Under the pieces are notes generated by a model that worked only from the letters and a program-made list of their open reading frames with translations, did no database searches and had not been told where the DNA came from. This document shows, piece by piece, positions 25,574 through 34,318 of a stretch of DNA of 47,174 nt. Positions within the stretch are counted from its first letter, which is position 1; every line of letters begins with the position of its first letter. A program made the translations under genes and the position numbers. The stretch lies in NCBI GenBank assembly GCA_007134215.1, contig SLLG01000099.1:1-47174 (forward strand), in the 5' to 3' direction. Source of the stretch: Opitutales bacterium. Its GTDB lineage: Bacteria; Verrucomicrobiota; Verrucomicrobiia; Opitutales; Oceanipulchritudinaceae.

Positions 25574-26335
25574 TCAGGCCGAAGCGCCCGCCGGTTCGGC
25601 ACCGACCGATTCATACCCTTTTTCCTCGAGTTCGAGGGCAAGTTCGGGGCCGCCCGACCGGACGATGGCACCGTCGGCCATGACGTGGACCTTGTCCGGA
25701 ACGATGTAGTTGAGTAACCGCTGGTAGTGCGTGATGACGAGAATTCCAAGATCCGGGCCGCGCATTTTGTTCACGCCCTCCGCGACGATCTTCAGCGCGT
25801 CGATGTCGAGACCGCTATCCGTCTCGTCCATGATGGCATAGCGCGGTTTGAGCATCGCCATCTGCAGGATCTCGCAGCGCTTCTTCTCGCCCCCGGAGAA
25901 GCCCTCGTTCACCGACCGGGAAGTAAACTTACGGTCGATCTTCAATTCGTCCATGCGGGCATACAGCTCCTTGTAAAAATCGGGTGCGCGAAACGTCTCT
26001 CCCTCTTCCATGCGCGAGGTGAGCGCGGCGCGGATGAAGTTGGCAATCGTCACCCCGGGAATCTCACTCGGATACTGGAAGGCCATGAAAAGCCCCGCGC
26101 GGGCGATCTCGTCGGGCTCCATACCGATGATGTTCTCGCCGTCGAGAAGCGCTTCGCCACTCTCGACTTCGTAGTCTTCGTGACCCGCGAGCGCTTTCGC
26201 GAGCGTGCTTTTGCCCGTCCCGTTCGGCCCCATGAGGGCGTGGACTTCTCCCTTCGGTATCGTAAGGGAAAAATCCTTGAGGATACGTTGACCGGCTATG
26301 GAGACGTTCAGGTTTTTGATTTCAAGCGTGTTCAT
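25574..26335 (-). CDS. sufC: Fe-S assembly ATPase SufC
   Basis: A soluble ABC-type ATPase that drives conformational change of the SufBC2D scaffold. Walker A is GPNGTGKST, the ABC signature is [13 protein letters not shown], Walker B is [17 protein letters not shown], and the switch His is in VITHYQRLL. The characteristic SufC signature (GGEKKR) separates it from transporter ATPases. ATG 26335 ([11 protein letters not shown]) gives 253 residues; a TTG at 26344 would add three. It is the first scaffold gene after the fur-like regulator, with a 36-bp gap. Confidence 0.96.
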   Translation of the reverse strand: MNTLEIKNLNVSIAGQRILKDFSLTIPKGEVHALMGPNGTGKSTLAKALAGHEDYEVESGEALLDGENIIGMEPDEIARAGLFMAFQYPSEIPGVTIANFIRAALTSRMEEGETFRAPDFYKELYARMDELKIDRKFTSRSVNEGFSGGEKKRCEILQMAMLKPRYAIMDETDSGLDIDALKIVAEGVNKMRGPDLGILVITHYQRLLNYIVPDKVHVMADGAIVRSGGPELALELEEKGYESVGAEPAGASA

Positions 26336-26371
26336 GGATTCCAATAATCGTTGCTGTTTTCTGGAAAAATT

Positions 26372-26851
26372 TCATGCGGAGGCCGCCGCGGCACCCACGG
26401 TTTCCTTCGACTTCACGGCCGACCGACCGTGAAAGTTCAATTCCAAACTGTCCGCCTCGTAACCCTCGGGGAGCAACTCTTTGAGCCGCTCCACAACATC
26501 CTCCGGCAAGTCGACATCGTAAATCCGCCCAGTGCGCCGGTCGTGGAAATGGGCATGTTCGGAAAGATTCGGACAATACCGCGTGGCATCGCGCTCGTGG
26601 TTGACCGCACGGACCAAACCGCACTGCACAAGGGTTTCGAGGCAGTTGTAGACGGTGGCCAGCGAGATCGTCGGGGCCATTGCCTTGACGCGCACGAACA
26701 CCTCTTCCGCCGTCGGATGATCGCGGCGCGCGAGGAGGCTCCCGAAGATCAACTCCCGGTGTCGGGTGCCCCGCAGACCGTGCCGGGCCAGCGCGCCGTC
26801 GAGTAGATCTTTCGCGGCGCGGGGCAATGCGTGGTTGTGTCTGGTTGCCAT
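26372..26851 (-). CDS. Fur/PerR-family metal-dependent regulator, without the usual CxxC pair
   Basis: A 159-residue repressor of the Fur superfamily at the head of the suf cluster. The winged helix is LRGTRHRELIFGSLLARRDH and TAEEVFVRVKAMAPTISLAT-VYNCLETL. The dimerisation and metal domain shows EHAHFHDRRTGRIYDVDLPEDV. The first structural-zinc CxxC expected in that block (usually H-H-C--CG) is replaced by D--TG, and no carboxy-terminal CxxC is seen. The regulatory His/Asp ligands look kept. It therefore resembles zinc-independent members (Irr-type or divergent PerR). ATG 26851 fits. A 21-bp palindrome lies in its own promoter, implying self-control and control of suf. Confidence 0.88.
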   Translation of the reverse strand: MATRHNHALPRAAKDLLDGALARHGLRGTRHRELIFGSLLARRDHPTAEEVFVRVKAMAPTISLATVYNCLETLVQCGLVRAVNHERDATRYCPNLSEHAHFHDRRTGRIYDVDLPEDVVERLKELLPEGYEADSLELNFHGRSAVKSKETVGAAAASA

Positions 26852-26865
26852 ATCAACTGGAACAG

Positions 26866-26886
26866 TAATTAGAATTATTCCAATTA
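26866..26886. promoter_or_regulatory. Putative Fur/PerR-type operator
   Basis: A 21-bp near-perfect dyad 15-35 nt upstream of the regulator's ATG. On the minus strand the left arm is TAATTGGAAT, the centre is A, and the right arm is ATTCTAATTA; nine of ten arm positions pair. Length, A/T richness and the AAT-ATT pattern resemble Fur and PerR boxes. It overlaps the predicted transcription start and the edge of the -10 region, so binding would block transcription of the regulator and probably of sufCBDT. Binding is inferred, not shown. Confidence 0.65.
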
Positions 26887-26913
26887 CAAGGGGCGCTCCT
26901 TGATTTGTGTCAA
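26884..26913 (-). promoter_or_regulatory. Predicted sigma-70-type promoter of the fur-suf cluster
   Basis: On the minus strand a consensus -35 TTGACA (26908-26913) is followed, after 18 nt, by TTGTAA (26884-26889). TGTAAT one base further is an alternative -10. The start point would be about 26877, within the operator and about 26 nt before the ATG. The -35 is a perfect consensus; the -10 is weak, as expected for a regulated promoter. Confidence 0.5.
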
Positions 26914-26928
26914 ATTTTTTGCGGAAAG

Positions 26929-27010
26929 TGCCCGAGGGGGGACTCGAACCCCCACGCCATCCGGCACACGATCCTAAGTCGTGAGCGTCTACCAATTCCG
27001 CCACCCGGGC
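26929..27010 (-). tRNA. tRNA-Leu, anticodon UAG
   Basis: An 82-nt class II tRNA. The acceptor arm starts GCCCGGG and ends CTCGGGC plus discriminator A. The D arm contains GGCGGAATTGGTAGACGC, typical of leucine tRNAs. The anticodon stem is CACGA/TCGTG with loop CTTAGGA, giving anticodon TAG. A variable arm of about ten nt follows, and the T arm contains GGTTCGAGTCC. CCA is not encoded. It is 55 nt downstream of tRNA-Ala and could share its transcript. Confidence 0.96.
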
Positions 27011-27064
27011 CCGGAAAACCACTCCACACCGAAGAGCGGAAGGTCCCGCTTCGGCAAAGTGCCG

Positions 27065-27140
27065 TGGTGGAGCCGATCGGGATCGAACCGACGACCTCCA
27101 CAATGCCATTGTGGCGCTCTTCCAACTGAGCTACGGCCCC
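27065..27140 (-). tRNA. tRNA-Ala, anticodon GGC
   Basis: A 76-nt tRNA including an encoded CCA. The acceptor is GGGGCCG pairing with CGGCTCC (one G-U pair), followed by A and CCA. The D arm reads TAGCTCAGTTGGAAGAGCGC. The anticodon stem is CCACA/TGTGG with loop ATGGCAT, giving anticodon GGC. The T arm has GGTTCGATCCC. Confidence 0.97.
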
Positions 27141-27157
27141 AAAACGGAAAGCGGAGA

Positions 27158-27186
27158 AGGCAAGCGGGTGGAATCCGGCGCGTCAA
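27158..27186 (-). promoter_or_regulatory. Possible tRNA promoter
   Basis: On the minus strand a -35-like TTGACG (27181-27186) is followed 17 nt later by TTGCCT (27158-27163), about 17 nt before the 5' end of tRNA-Ala. The -35 is good, the -10 is poor, and the position suits a tRNA operon. Confidence 0.3.
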
Positions 27187-27221
27187 CTCCTTTTCAGCGG
27201 GAAAATCCGGGATTCCGGGAT

Positions 27222-28352
27222 TCATAGTCTTCCCGGCGGTGAGGCACCGTCGCGGGCGGCCTCGGCGTGGCGCAGGAGGAAACGTTCGACGGCCTCGGCT
27301 TGGGGGACGGGGGCGAAGCGGCGGCGGGCAAAGGGAACAGCGGCTTCGCCCGCGCGGCGGCGGGCAGCGGGGTCGCGGGCGAGGCGCAGGCACTCGTCGC
27401 GGAACGCGTCGAACGCGCCGGGCGGCAGGATGTAACCACTTTCACCCGGATCGCAGCACTCGACGGCACCCCGGCAATCGAAGGCGACGACGGGCAGCCC
27501 CATGGTCTGCGCTTCGATGAGGAAGTTCGGAAGCGAATCCTCAAGGGAGGTCGAGACGGCGACATCCGCCGCGCTGTAAAAAGGCAGCGGATCGGCGGAG
27601 AATCCGAAGAACCGCACACGCGTGCCGAGTCCGTTCTCCGCCGCCCAGCGCTGGCAACGGCGGCGCTCCGGGCCGTCGCCGACGAGCCAGAGGCGCCACG
27701 ACAGCCCGGGATCGGCGTCGCGCGCGCCGCGCATAATCCGCAGAAGATCCATGTGCCGCTTACCGCGCCGAAAGGTGGCGACATTCAGAAAGAGACAAGC
27801 CTCGGCGGGGACGCCGTTGTCCTTCCGCGCCTTCTCCCGGGCGGCGCTTGCCTCCGTCTCCGGCCGCTGGAGAAGGACAGAGTTGTGCACGACGTGAACC
27901 CGTTCCGCCGCGACGCCGCGGTCACGCATGCGGCGCGCCCACCAGTTGCTGTTCGCAAGGACGCCGCGCACAACGCCCATCGACCAGTGGTGCAGGGGGA
28001 AGAGCGTCTTTCCGGTGCGCAGTGTGCCGATGACTGCTTTTTCCGGGAAGCGCCGCTGGACGAACCCGGCGTAGCAGTTGGCCGTCCGTCCCATGCAGAG
28101 GACGATCTCCGCCCCGCTCTCCCGCACGCCGCGCATTAGGCCCGGTGCCCAGAGCGGCAGGTGCCACGCCCGCGACTGGAGGTAATCGACGGGCATGCCG
28201 AGACGCGCGGGTTCACCCGCCAGTTCGCCGCCGGGCGAAAAAACGAGGAGGCGCACGGTGTGGCCGCGGTCGAGGAAGAACCGTGCAAGAAAGAGCGATT
28301 GGCGCTCGGTGCCGCCGACGCGCAGTTGATCCTGGAGAATGAGCAGGTTCAT
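27222..28352 (-). CDS. GT4-type glycosyltransferase
   Basis: A 376-residue GT-B glycosyltransferase. The amino-terminal Rossmann strand and donor-side loop are ILQDQLRVGGTERQSL, the start of the second domain is FLNVATFRRGKRHMDLL, and the EX7E nucleotide-sugar motif is SLEDSLPNFLIEAQTMGLPV. Such enzymes add one sugar to a lipid or glycan using a nucleotide-sugar donor; the substrate is unknown. ATG 28352 overlaps the stop of the upstream dehydrogenase by 4 nt. No polysaccharide polymerase or flippase is adjacent. Confidence 0.88.
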   Translation of the reverse strand: MNLLILQDQLRVGGTERQSLFLARFFLDRGHTVRLLVFSPGGELAGEPARLGMPVDYLQSRAWHLPLWAPGLMRGVRESGAEIVLCMGRTANCYAGFVQRRFPEKAVIGTLRTGKTLFPLHHWSMGVVRGVLANSNWWARRMRDRGVAAERVHVVHNSVLLQRPETEASAAREKARKDNGVPAEACLFLNVATFRRGKRHMDLLRIMRGARDADPGLSWRLWLVGDGPERRRCQRWAAENGLGTRVRFFGFSADPLPFYSAADVAVSTSLEDSLPNFLIEAQTMGLPVVAFDCRGAVECCDPGESGYILPPGAFDAFRDECLRLARDPAARRRAGEAAVPFARRRFAPVPQAEAVERFLLRHAEAARDGASPPGRL

Positions 28353-29161
28353 GCGTCGAGCCGGTAGTAGCGGGCAATCAGACGGCGCAGAATCGCGTCG
28401 CCGAAGAGTCGCCGCGCGAGAGGACCGCCGCACACCTGCACCCATCCGCCGCAGCGCACCGTGCCCGACCGACCGCGCCGCAGGGCCTTTAGCAACGCAG
28501 CCGCGGCGGCCTCCGGCGGCGGACCGGCTTGCAGGTGCCGCTCGACCATGCCCCACACGCGTGCGGACCGCCCGTCAGTCCCCTCTCCCGTCCGCTCCAT
28601 GGCGGTATTGAAGCCGGTGTTGAAGTCACCCGGCTGAAAATCAATCACCCGCACCCCCGAGCCCCGCGCCTCGAGCATGAGCGAGCGCGTGCCCTGCGAG
28701 AGCGCCGCCTTGGCGGCATTGTAGGGAGCCATAAAGGGGATAGGGAACTCCGCCGCAAGTGACGACACATTCACGATCGCCCCCCTGCCCTGCGCCCGCA
28801 TCGGCTCGAACACGCGCTGAGCGAGGCGTAGGGGCGCCAGTGCGAGCGACTCCATCTGTTCACGCAGCGCCTCCGGACCAACGGCGGCAAGCGGACCGAA
28901 CACACCTGCGCCGGCGTTGTTGACGAGGATTTCAACCTCGTCGAGGAACGCGGCGTTTTCGCTCACAAACGCCTCCACCCCGTCCGCGGAGCAATCAAGG
29001 CGCAGCGGTTCGACACCTTCCGGCAAAGGCGCACCGGTCCGGCGCGTCGTCCCCGCCACCCGCAACCCTTCGGCGGCGAGCGCAGCGGCAAACGCGCGCC
29101 CCAACCCCGAGCGGGCGCCCGTCACCAAGACTCGCGCGCCTTTCCGGATTGTGCTGGCCAT
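28349..29161 (-). CDS. Short-chain dehydrogenase/reductase
   Basis: A 270-residue classical SDR. The cofactor motif is VTGARSGLG, NNAG lies in LVNNAGAGVFGPLA, and the active site is Ser in NVSSLA with YNAAK (Tyr-Lys). A basic pair after the second strand (GTTRR) suggests NADP preference. The extended carboxy-terminal region is not distinctive. The substrate is unknown. It is likely co-transcribed with the glycosyltransferase downstream and divergent from another one upstream, which hints at a role in cell-envelope glycan or lipid metabolism. Confidence 0.9.
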   Translation of the reverse strand: MASTIRKGARVLVTGARSGLGRAFAAALAAEGLRVAGTTRRTGAPLPEGVEPLRLDCSADGVEAFVSENAAFLDEVEILVNNAGAGVFGPLAAVGPEALREQMESLALAPLRLAQRVFEPMRAQGRGAIVNVSSLAAEFPIPFMAPYNAAKAALSQGTRSLMLEARGSGVRVIDFQPGDFNTGFNTAMERTGEGTDGRSARVWGMVERHLQAGPPPEAAAAALLKALRRGRSGTVRCGGWVQVCGGPLARRLFGDAILRRLIARYYRLDA

Positions 29162-29215
29162 GGGCAAAGATTGAGAAACTAGATGGCACCCCGGTCGAGA
29201 CAAGTTAATTGCTCC

Positions 29216-30376
29216 ATGGAAGCACCCGCAGACAGCCCGATCCTCATCCTCACCAACGAGTTCGCCCCCGCCCGCGGCGGGATCGCGACTTACGTTGAGG
29301 AAACGGCGCGGGCGGCGGCGGAATCCGGGCGCGAGGCGGTCGTCTGGGCTCCGGGGAGCGCCCGCCCGCGCGACGCCCGGCAGCCCTTCGTCGTGCGGCG
29401 TATCGGGTTGCGCGGCAACCAGAACTGGCCGGACCGCCTGCGCCTCCGCCGCGCCCTCCGCCGTGCGGCGGTCAACTGGCCGCAGACCACGCTGTATTTG
29501 CCTGAACCCGGCCCCATCCGGCTGTGGCTCTACGCCGCGATTCTCGGGCTCCCGCGCCCCGGGCGGCTCGTGCTCACCTTCCACGGTTCGGAGCTGCTCT
29601 ACCTCGGCGCGTGGCCGCACCGGCGCACCCGTCTCGCCCGGTTGTGCGCCCGAGCCGACCGCATCGGCGTCGTCTCGCACTTTGTCGCGGATTTGCTGGA
29701 AAAGACGGTGCCCGGCGCAAGCGCGAAAGCCGTCCTTGTCCCCGGCGCCCCCGCGCGCGTCTACGCAGATCTCGCCGCCGAGATCCGGAGCGGCGGCGAA
29801 AAAACGAACCTTCGCGAAGCCGACGACGCCCGCCCCTTCCGCCTTGTGTCGATTGGGCGGATTCATCCGCGCAAAGGTTTGGGACTCGCCGTCGACGCGA
29901 TAGCCCGCCTGCCCGCCGACCTGCGCGCGCGCATCCGCTACGATATCATCGGACCGGCGCGGAAGCCCGCCTTCGCCTGCGAACTCAGCCGTAAAGCGCG
30001 GGACTCCGATGTGGCCCTGCATTTCCTCGGCACCCTTGAATCCCGCCAAATCGCGGGCGTTTTGCGGTCCGCCGACCTCCTTCTCTTTCCGAGCCGGGAA
30101 CTGCCGAAAAGCGTGGAGGGCCTAGGTCTCTCCATCCTCGAGGCCGGACTCTTCGGCGTGCCGGCTGTCGCTACCCGCACCGGCGGCACCGTCGAAGCCG
30201 TCGAGGACGGCGAAACCGGCCTGCTCGTGCCGCCGGACGACCCCGCCACTTTTGCCTCCGTCCTCGAATCCTGCCTGCGCGACCCCGCATTGCGCCACCG
30301 CCTCGGCGCGCAGGCCGCCGACAGGATCCCCCGCCGCTTCTCATGGGAGCGGAATGTCCGGACGCTCTTCGCCTGA
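29216..30376 (+). CDS. GT4-type glycosyltransferase
   Basis: A 386-residue GT-B enzyme. The start ILTNEFAPARGGIATYVEET is the typical GT4 amino-terminus. VLTFHGSELLYL carries the family's conserved HG-E. Domain 2 begins LVSIGRIHPRKGLGLAVDA, and the EX7E motif lies in ELPKSVEGLGLSILEAGLFG with VATRTGGTVEAVEDGETG after it. The protein has no predicted membrane span. It faces away from the SDR gene across a 54-bp divergent gap. The acceptor is unknown. Confidence 0.9.
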   Translation: MEAPADSPILILTNEFAPARGGIATYVEETARAAAESGREAVVWAPGSARPRDARQPFVVRRIGLRGNQNWPDRLRLRRALRRAAVNWPQTTLYLPEPGPIRLWLYAAILGLPRPGRLVLTFHGSELLYLGAWPHRRTRLARLCARADRIGVVSHFVADLLEKTVPGASAKAVLVPGAPARVYADLAAEIRSGGEKTNLREADDARPFRLVSIGRIHPRKGLGLAVDAIARLPADLRARIRYDIIGPARKPAFACELSRKARDSDVALHFLGTLESRQIAGVLRSADLLLFPSRELPKSVEGLGLSILEAGLFGVPAVATRTGGTVEAVEDGETGLLVPPDDPATFASVLESCLRDPALRHRLGAQAADRIPRRFSWERNVRTLFA

Positions 30377-30447
30377 CGCCGTCACGACGCACCGTCCGCC
30401 CGCCCGAGGTCCGGGACATCCACAACACCCCGTGTCAACGTCCTGCC

Positions 30448-30539
30448 TTGAAATATTTATCTCTTGGATAAATTATACCTTTTTTTATCTACGATTTCAT
30501 TTATTTGACACAATTATTAACTCTTGGATAATTAAATGG
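30448..30539 (+). promoter_or_regulatory. AT-rich promoter with duplicated CTCTTGGATAA motif, upstream of the efflux operon
   Basis: The 284-bp gap between the glycosyltransferase and the TolC gene holds an A/T-rich island. A good promoter is TTGACA (30505-30510), 16 nt, then GATAAT (30527-30532), with a start near 30539. The motif CTCTTGGATAA occurs twice, at 30461-30471 and 30521-30531, exactly 60 bp apart; the second overlaps the -10. Each copy sits in a partial dyad (TTTATC-TCTTG-GATAAA for the first). A regulator bound at both would cover the promoter. The rest of the gap, 30540-30660, is GC-rich leader without a gene. Confidence 0.6.
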
Positions 30540-30660
30540 ACAGGCGCGCGGCTGGGCGGGACGCCGAGGCCGATGCGAGTGGTCCTTCGGTATCCGCGGG
30601 AACGCCGCCTTGCGTGTTGCCACGATGGAAATAATTCCCACCGTTGGGCGGTTCACGCGT

Positions 30661-32172
30661 ATGTTTCGAAAATCCAAGATTCTTTTGATTACCGCAGGCC
30701 TTTCCACCGTTGCGGCATGGTCCGGTGCCGAAGCGCCTGCGACGGAGGCGGCGGACGAGGGCCCTGTCCTCCGCCTCGGCGAAGCCGTCCACCGCGCTCT
30801 CGAGCACAATCTCTCGCTCGGCATCGCCCGGCTGGAGCCGCAGATTGCGGCGGACGCCGAGGTGATCGAGGAAGCGGTCTTCGACTTCAGCCTCTTCGGG
30901 ACGGCGGACTACACACGCCGCGACCGCCCGGTTGCCACGGACGTGACGGAAGGCACGGAGACGACAACGCGGCGCTATTCCTTCGGCGCGCGCCAGCCGT
31001 TTTCGACGGGCACCATCGTCACGGCGGAGACGGCGCTCGTCGAACGCGACACCAATGCCGAACAAGCGATCGGCACCCGCGACGCGGAATTCGCCCTTGG
31101 TCTGAACCAATCGCTCTGGCGGGGATTCGGGCGCGAGGTCAACCTCGCCCAGCTCCGCCGCGCGCGAATCGGCACGGAGACAGAACGCCTGCGCTTCCGC
31201 AACGCGATCCTCGACGTCCTTGCGCAAACGGAAACGGCCTACTGGGACCTCGCGTATGCATACCGCGACCGCGAGTTGCGCGAGTCGAGCATCCGCGTGG
31301 CAGAGTCGCTCCTCGAAGAGACGCGGGAGCGCGAGCGCCTCGGCCTCGCCACCCGCCTCGACGTATTGCAGGCGCGGGCCAATCTCGCCGAGCGGCAGGA
31401 GGACATTCTCTTTGCGCAACAGGAACTGGAAGCGGCCCACGACCGTCTGCTCATCCTCCTCGGCGCGCTCGACGAGTCACTCGCCCTCGACGCCACCAGC
31501 CGCGTCAGCGCGCTGCCGGAGGAATTCGCGGAGCCCCCGGAATTCTCGACTGTTTGGCGGCGCACGCTCGACCAGAACCCGGACACGCTCGTGCAGGAGG
31601 CCGTGGTCGAGCAGCGGCGGCTCGACCGCGTGGTCGCTCGCGACCGCACCCGCCCCACCGTCGACCTTTCCGCCGGGGTGGGCGTTCTCGGCGTCGACAT
31701 CGACGACCGCTGGAGCGCCTACGACAGCGCCCTGAACAAGGACGGGCACTTCTGGCGGGTCGGCGTGCAGTTCAACATGCCGTGGGGGTTCGCGGCGGAA
31801 CGCGCGCAACTCCGCCAAGCGGGCCGTCGTCTCGAGCAGGAGGAAATCCGCCTTTTCGATATCAAGCAGCGCCTGCTCGAGCAAACCCGGCGGGCGTGGC
31901 GTCAGCTCCGCACCAGCGAGGAGCGCCTGAGCGCGGCCAGCCTCACGCTCGAGCTGCAGGAAGAATCCTTCGAACAGGAGCGCAGCCGCTTTGAAACGGG
32001 CCTTTCCACCTTCCGCGCCGTCCTCGAGAGCCAGCGCGACCTCGACAACGCGCGCAACAGCCGTCTGCGCGCCGTGATCGAGCGCATCCGCGCGGAGGTC
32101 GATCTCCACCGCATCGACGGCACGCTCCTCGAACGCCACGGATTCGCCTGGGACGAAGTCGAGGTGCCTTAG
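30661..32172 (+). CDS. TolC-like outer membrane efflux protein
   Basis: A 503-residue outer membrane channel. A signal peptide is visible (RKSKILLITAGLSTVAAWSGA). The two-fold repeat of long helices and porin strands typical of the TolC family is evident: LRLGEAVHRALEHNLSL near the start, ETAYWDLAYAYRDRELRES for the first helical pair, and LRTSEERLSAASLTLELQEE plus RFETGLSTFRAVLESQRDL in the second. ATG 30661 is selected because it starts the signal peptide; ATG 30625 and TTG 30610 would add 12 or 17 non-leader residues. It heads an operon with MacA, MacB and two permeases. Confidence 0.9.
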   Translation: MFRKSKILLITAGLSTVAAWSGAEAPATEAADEGPVLRLGEAVHRALEHNLSLGIARLEPQIAADAEVIEEAVFDFSLFGTADYTRRDRPVATDVTEGTETTTRRYSFGARQPFSTGTIVTAETALVERDTNAEQAIGTRDAEFALGLNQSLWRGFGREVNLAQLRRARIGTETERLRFRNAILDVLAQTETAYWDLAYAYRDRELRESSIRVAESLLEETRERERLGLATRLDVLQARANLAERQEDILFAQQELEAAHDRLLILLGALDESLALDATSRVSALPEEFAEPPEFSTVWRRTLDQNPDTLVQEAVVEQRRLDRVVARDRTRPTVDLSAGVGVLGVDIDDRWSAYDSALNKDGHFWRVGVQFNMPWGFAAERAQLRQAGRRLEQEEIRLFDIKQRLLEQTRRAWRQLRTSEERLSAASLTLELQEESFEQERSRFETGLSTFRAVLESQRDLDNARNSRLRAVIERIRAEVDLHRIDGTLLERHGFAWDEVEVP

Positions 32173-32247
32173 CCGACGCCACGTCGCCGGAAGGCACGAT
32201 TTTGCTTTCCTTTTCGGATCTAAGCCGCAAAACCCCAAAAGCTCAAG

Positions 32248-33558
32248 ATGAAAAAACGTAAAAAGACCCGGGGATGGATCCTGCTCGGTATCGGTCTGGT
32301 GATTCTCGCCGCCGTCATTGGCGTAGCCTTGCGCCCGAAAGACCGTTCGCTCGCCGTCACTGTGCAGACGGCAGACCGGGGTGATATCACAAGCGTGGTC
32401 ACCGCGGCGGGCAAAATCCACCCCGTTGTGGAAGTGCGGATTTCCTCCGAAGTCTCGGGCGAAATCATCAAGCTTCCGGTCAAAGACGGCCAGCGTGTCG
32501 AGCGCGGCGATATTCTCGCCCGCATCAACCCGGACACGCTTGAGGCGCAGGTGGCGCAACAGGAGGCCTCGCTCCGCGCCACACGCGCGCAGAGCGCTCA
32601 GGCCCGCGCCCAATACATGCAGGCGCAACTCGACCTGCGCCGCGTGGAGGACCTTTACGAGCGTGGCTTCGCCACGCGCGAGCAGCTCGACCAAGCAGAG
32701 ACCCGCGTGGAAATCGAGCGCGCCTCGCATGAGGCGTCCGAATACCGCATCGAGCAACAGGAAATGCAGCTCAAGGAAGCGCGCGACCTGCTCGGCAAGA
32801 CGACCATCCACGCCCCGATGAGCGGCACGATCACGAGGCTCAACGCCGAATCCGGCGACCGCGTCGTAGGCACCGGGCAGTTCGAAGGCACGGAGATTCT
32901 GCGCCTCGCCAACCTCGATGCCATCGAAGTCCGCGTCGACGTGAGTGAAAGCGACATCATCAACGTCAAGCTGGACGACCGCGCCTTCGTGGAGATCGAC
33001 GCCTTCCCCGACGAACGCTTCTCCGCGCGGGTGACGGAGATCGCCAACACCGCCGACACCGCGGGCGATCGCACGCAGGAGCAGCTCACCACCTTTCTCG
33101 TCCGCATTCTCCTCGATGAGCCGCCGCCGGGTGTCCGCCCCGGCATGACCGCCACCGCCGACATCGAAACCGAGACGGTCACCGGCGTTGTACGCGTGCC
33201 CCTGCAGAGCGTCACGGTGAGAAGGCCGGACGTCGTGCGCTCGGCCCTCGGTGAGGACGCCGAAAGCAGCGGCTCCGCGGAGAACGCCGAGGGAAACGAC
33301 ACCCGCCGCCGCGGTCGGCGCGAAACCCTTGAACGCGTCGTCTTCATCGTCAAAGACAATGCAGCGGAGCTGCGCAAAGTCCGCACCGGCATCGCGGACA
33401 CGCGCTACATTGAGATCCAATCCGGGCTCGACGAGGGCGAGACGGTTGTCACGGGCAGCCACAGCGTTCTCACCCGCGAACTGGAACACGGCAGCACGGT
33501 GCGCGTGGAGTCGCCGGAAGACACAACGGGCTTCGGCCGCGCACGCCTGCGGTCATGA
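32248..33558 (+). CDS. MacA/HlyD-type periplasmic adaptor
   Basis: A 436-residue membrane-fusion protein linking an inner-membrane ABC pump to the TolC channel. An amino-terminal membrane anchor ([20 protein letters not shown]) is followed by a split biotinyl-lipoyl domain ([20 protein letters not shown] and [14 protein letters not shown]). A coiled-coil hairpin separates the two halves ([20 protein letters not shown]). Beta-barrel and membrane-proximal domains come last. A short acidic-basic linker (about residues 330-355) is unusual. The stop overlaps the ATPase start by 4 nt. Confidence 0.92.
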   Translation: MKKRKKTRGWILLGIGLVILAAVIGVALRPKDRSLAVTVQTADRGDITSVVTAAGKIHPVVEVRISSEVSGEIIKLPVKDGQRVERGDILARINPDTLEAQVAQQEASLRATRAQSAQARAQYMQAQLDLRRVEDLYERGFATREQLDQAETRVEIERASHEASEYRIEQQEMQLKEARDLLGKTTIHAPMSGTITRLNAESGDRVVGTGQFEGTEILRLANLDAIEVRVDVSESDIINVKLDDRAFVEIDAFPDERFSARVTEIANTADTAGDRTQEQLTTFLVRILLDEPPPGVRPGMTATADIETETVTGVVRVPLQSVTVRRPDVVRSALGEDAESSGSAENAEGNDTRRRGRRETLERVVFIVKDNAAELRKVRTGIADTRYIEIQSGLDEGETVVTGSHSVLTRELEHGSTVRVESPEDTTGFGRARLRS

Positions 33559-34301
33559 GCACGACAGGCACAACCGCGCGCGCACGGCGGCCAATCATTG
33601 AGATCCGGGATGTGGAGCGCGTCTACGACCTCGGCAAGATCTACGTCCGCGCCCTCGACGGCATCGACCTCGACATCCTTGAAAATGATTACGTCGCGGT
33701 CATGGGGCCGTCGGGAAGCGGAAAATCCACGCTCATGAACCTCCTCGGCTGCCTCGACACACCGACCGCCGGGCACTATCTCTTTGAAGGCGAGGATGTC
33801 GCCGGGATGGATGACGACGAACTTGCCGACATCCGTAACCGCCGCATCGGTTTCGTTTTCCAGAGCTTCAACCTCCTTCCACGCGCGACGGTCCTTCGCA
33901 ACGTCGAGCTTCCCCTCGTCTACGCCGGCATGGGCCGGGAGGAGCGCATCGAGCGCGCACGGGAGACCCTCGGAATCGTCGGTCTTTCGGACCGCGCCCA
34001 CCACCGTCCCAACGAGCTTTCCGGCGGCCAACGCCAGCGGGTGGCCATTGCGCGGGCACTCGTCAACAACCCGTCCGTCATCCTCGCCGACGAACCGACA
34101 GGCAACCTCGATTCCCGCACCGGCGAGGATATCATGGTCATTTTCGAAAGCCTCTACCGCGCGGGCAACACCCTCATTGTCGTCACCCACGAAGACGACA
34201 TCGCCCGCCACGCCCGCCGCGTCGTGCGCCTCCGCGACGGCCGCATCGAGAGCGACGAACCCGTCGAACGCCCCGCCCCTGCGGAAAACGCCCTCCGCTG
34301 A
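33555..34301 (+). CDS. MacB-type ABC transporter ATPase
   Basis: A 248-residue nucleotide-binding protein of the MacB/LolD group. It has Walker [10 protein letters not shown], the Q-loop [11 protein letters not shown], signature [15 protein letters not shown], Walker [13 protein letters not shown] and H-loop VVTHEDD. Unlike E. coli MacB, where ATPase and permease are one chain, they are separate genes here. The substrate could be a drug, toxin, lipid or lipoprotein and cannot be told from the ATPase. ATGA overlap with the adaptor gene. Confidence 0.93.
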   Translation: MSTTGTTARARRPIIEIRDVERVYDLGKIYVRALDGIDLDILENDYVAVMGPSGSGKSTLMNLLGCLDTPTAGHYLFEGEDVAGMDDDELADIRNRRIGFVFQSFNLLPRATVLRNVELPLVYAGMGREERIERARETLGIVGLSDRAHHRPNELSGGQRQRVAIARALVNNPSVILADEPTGNLDSRTGEDIMVIFESLYRAGNTLIVVTHEDDIARHARRVVRLRDGRIESDEPVERPAPAENALR

Positions 34302-34318
34302 TCCCACGCCCGCCCGCC

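Noticed and set aside
30252-31994. Long plus-strand open frame of 580 codons overlapping the tolC-like gene
   Set aside because: It overlaps the glycosyltransferase 3' end and the TolC gene in another frame, and its product is Arg/Pro-rich low-complexity sequence.
31477-33489. Long minus-strand open frame of 670 codons
   Set aside because: It is antisense to the TolC and MacA genes, both supported by domains, and has no domain pattern of its own.
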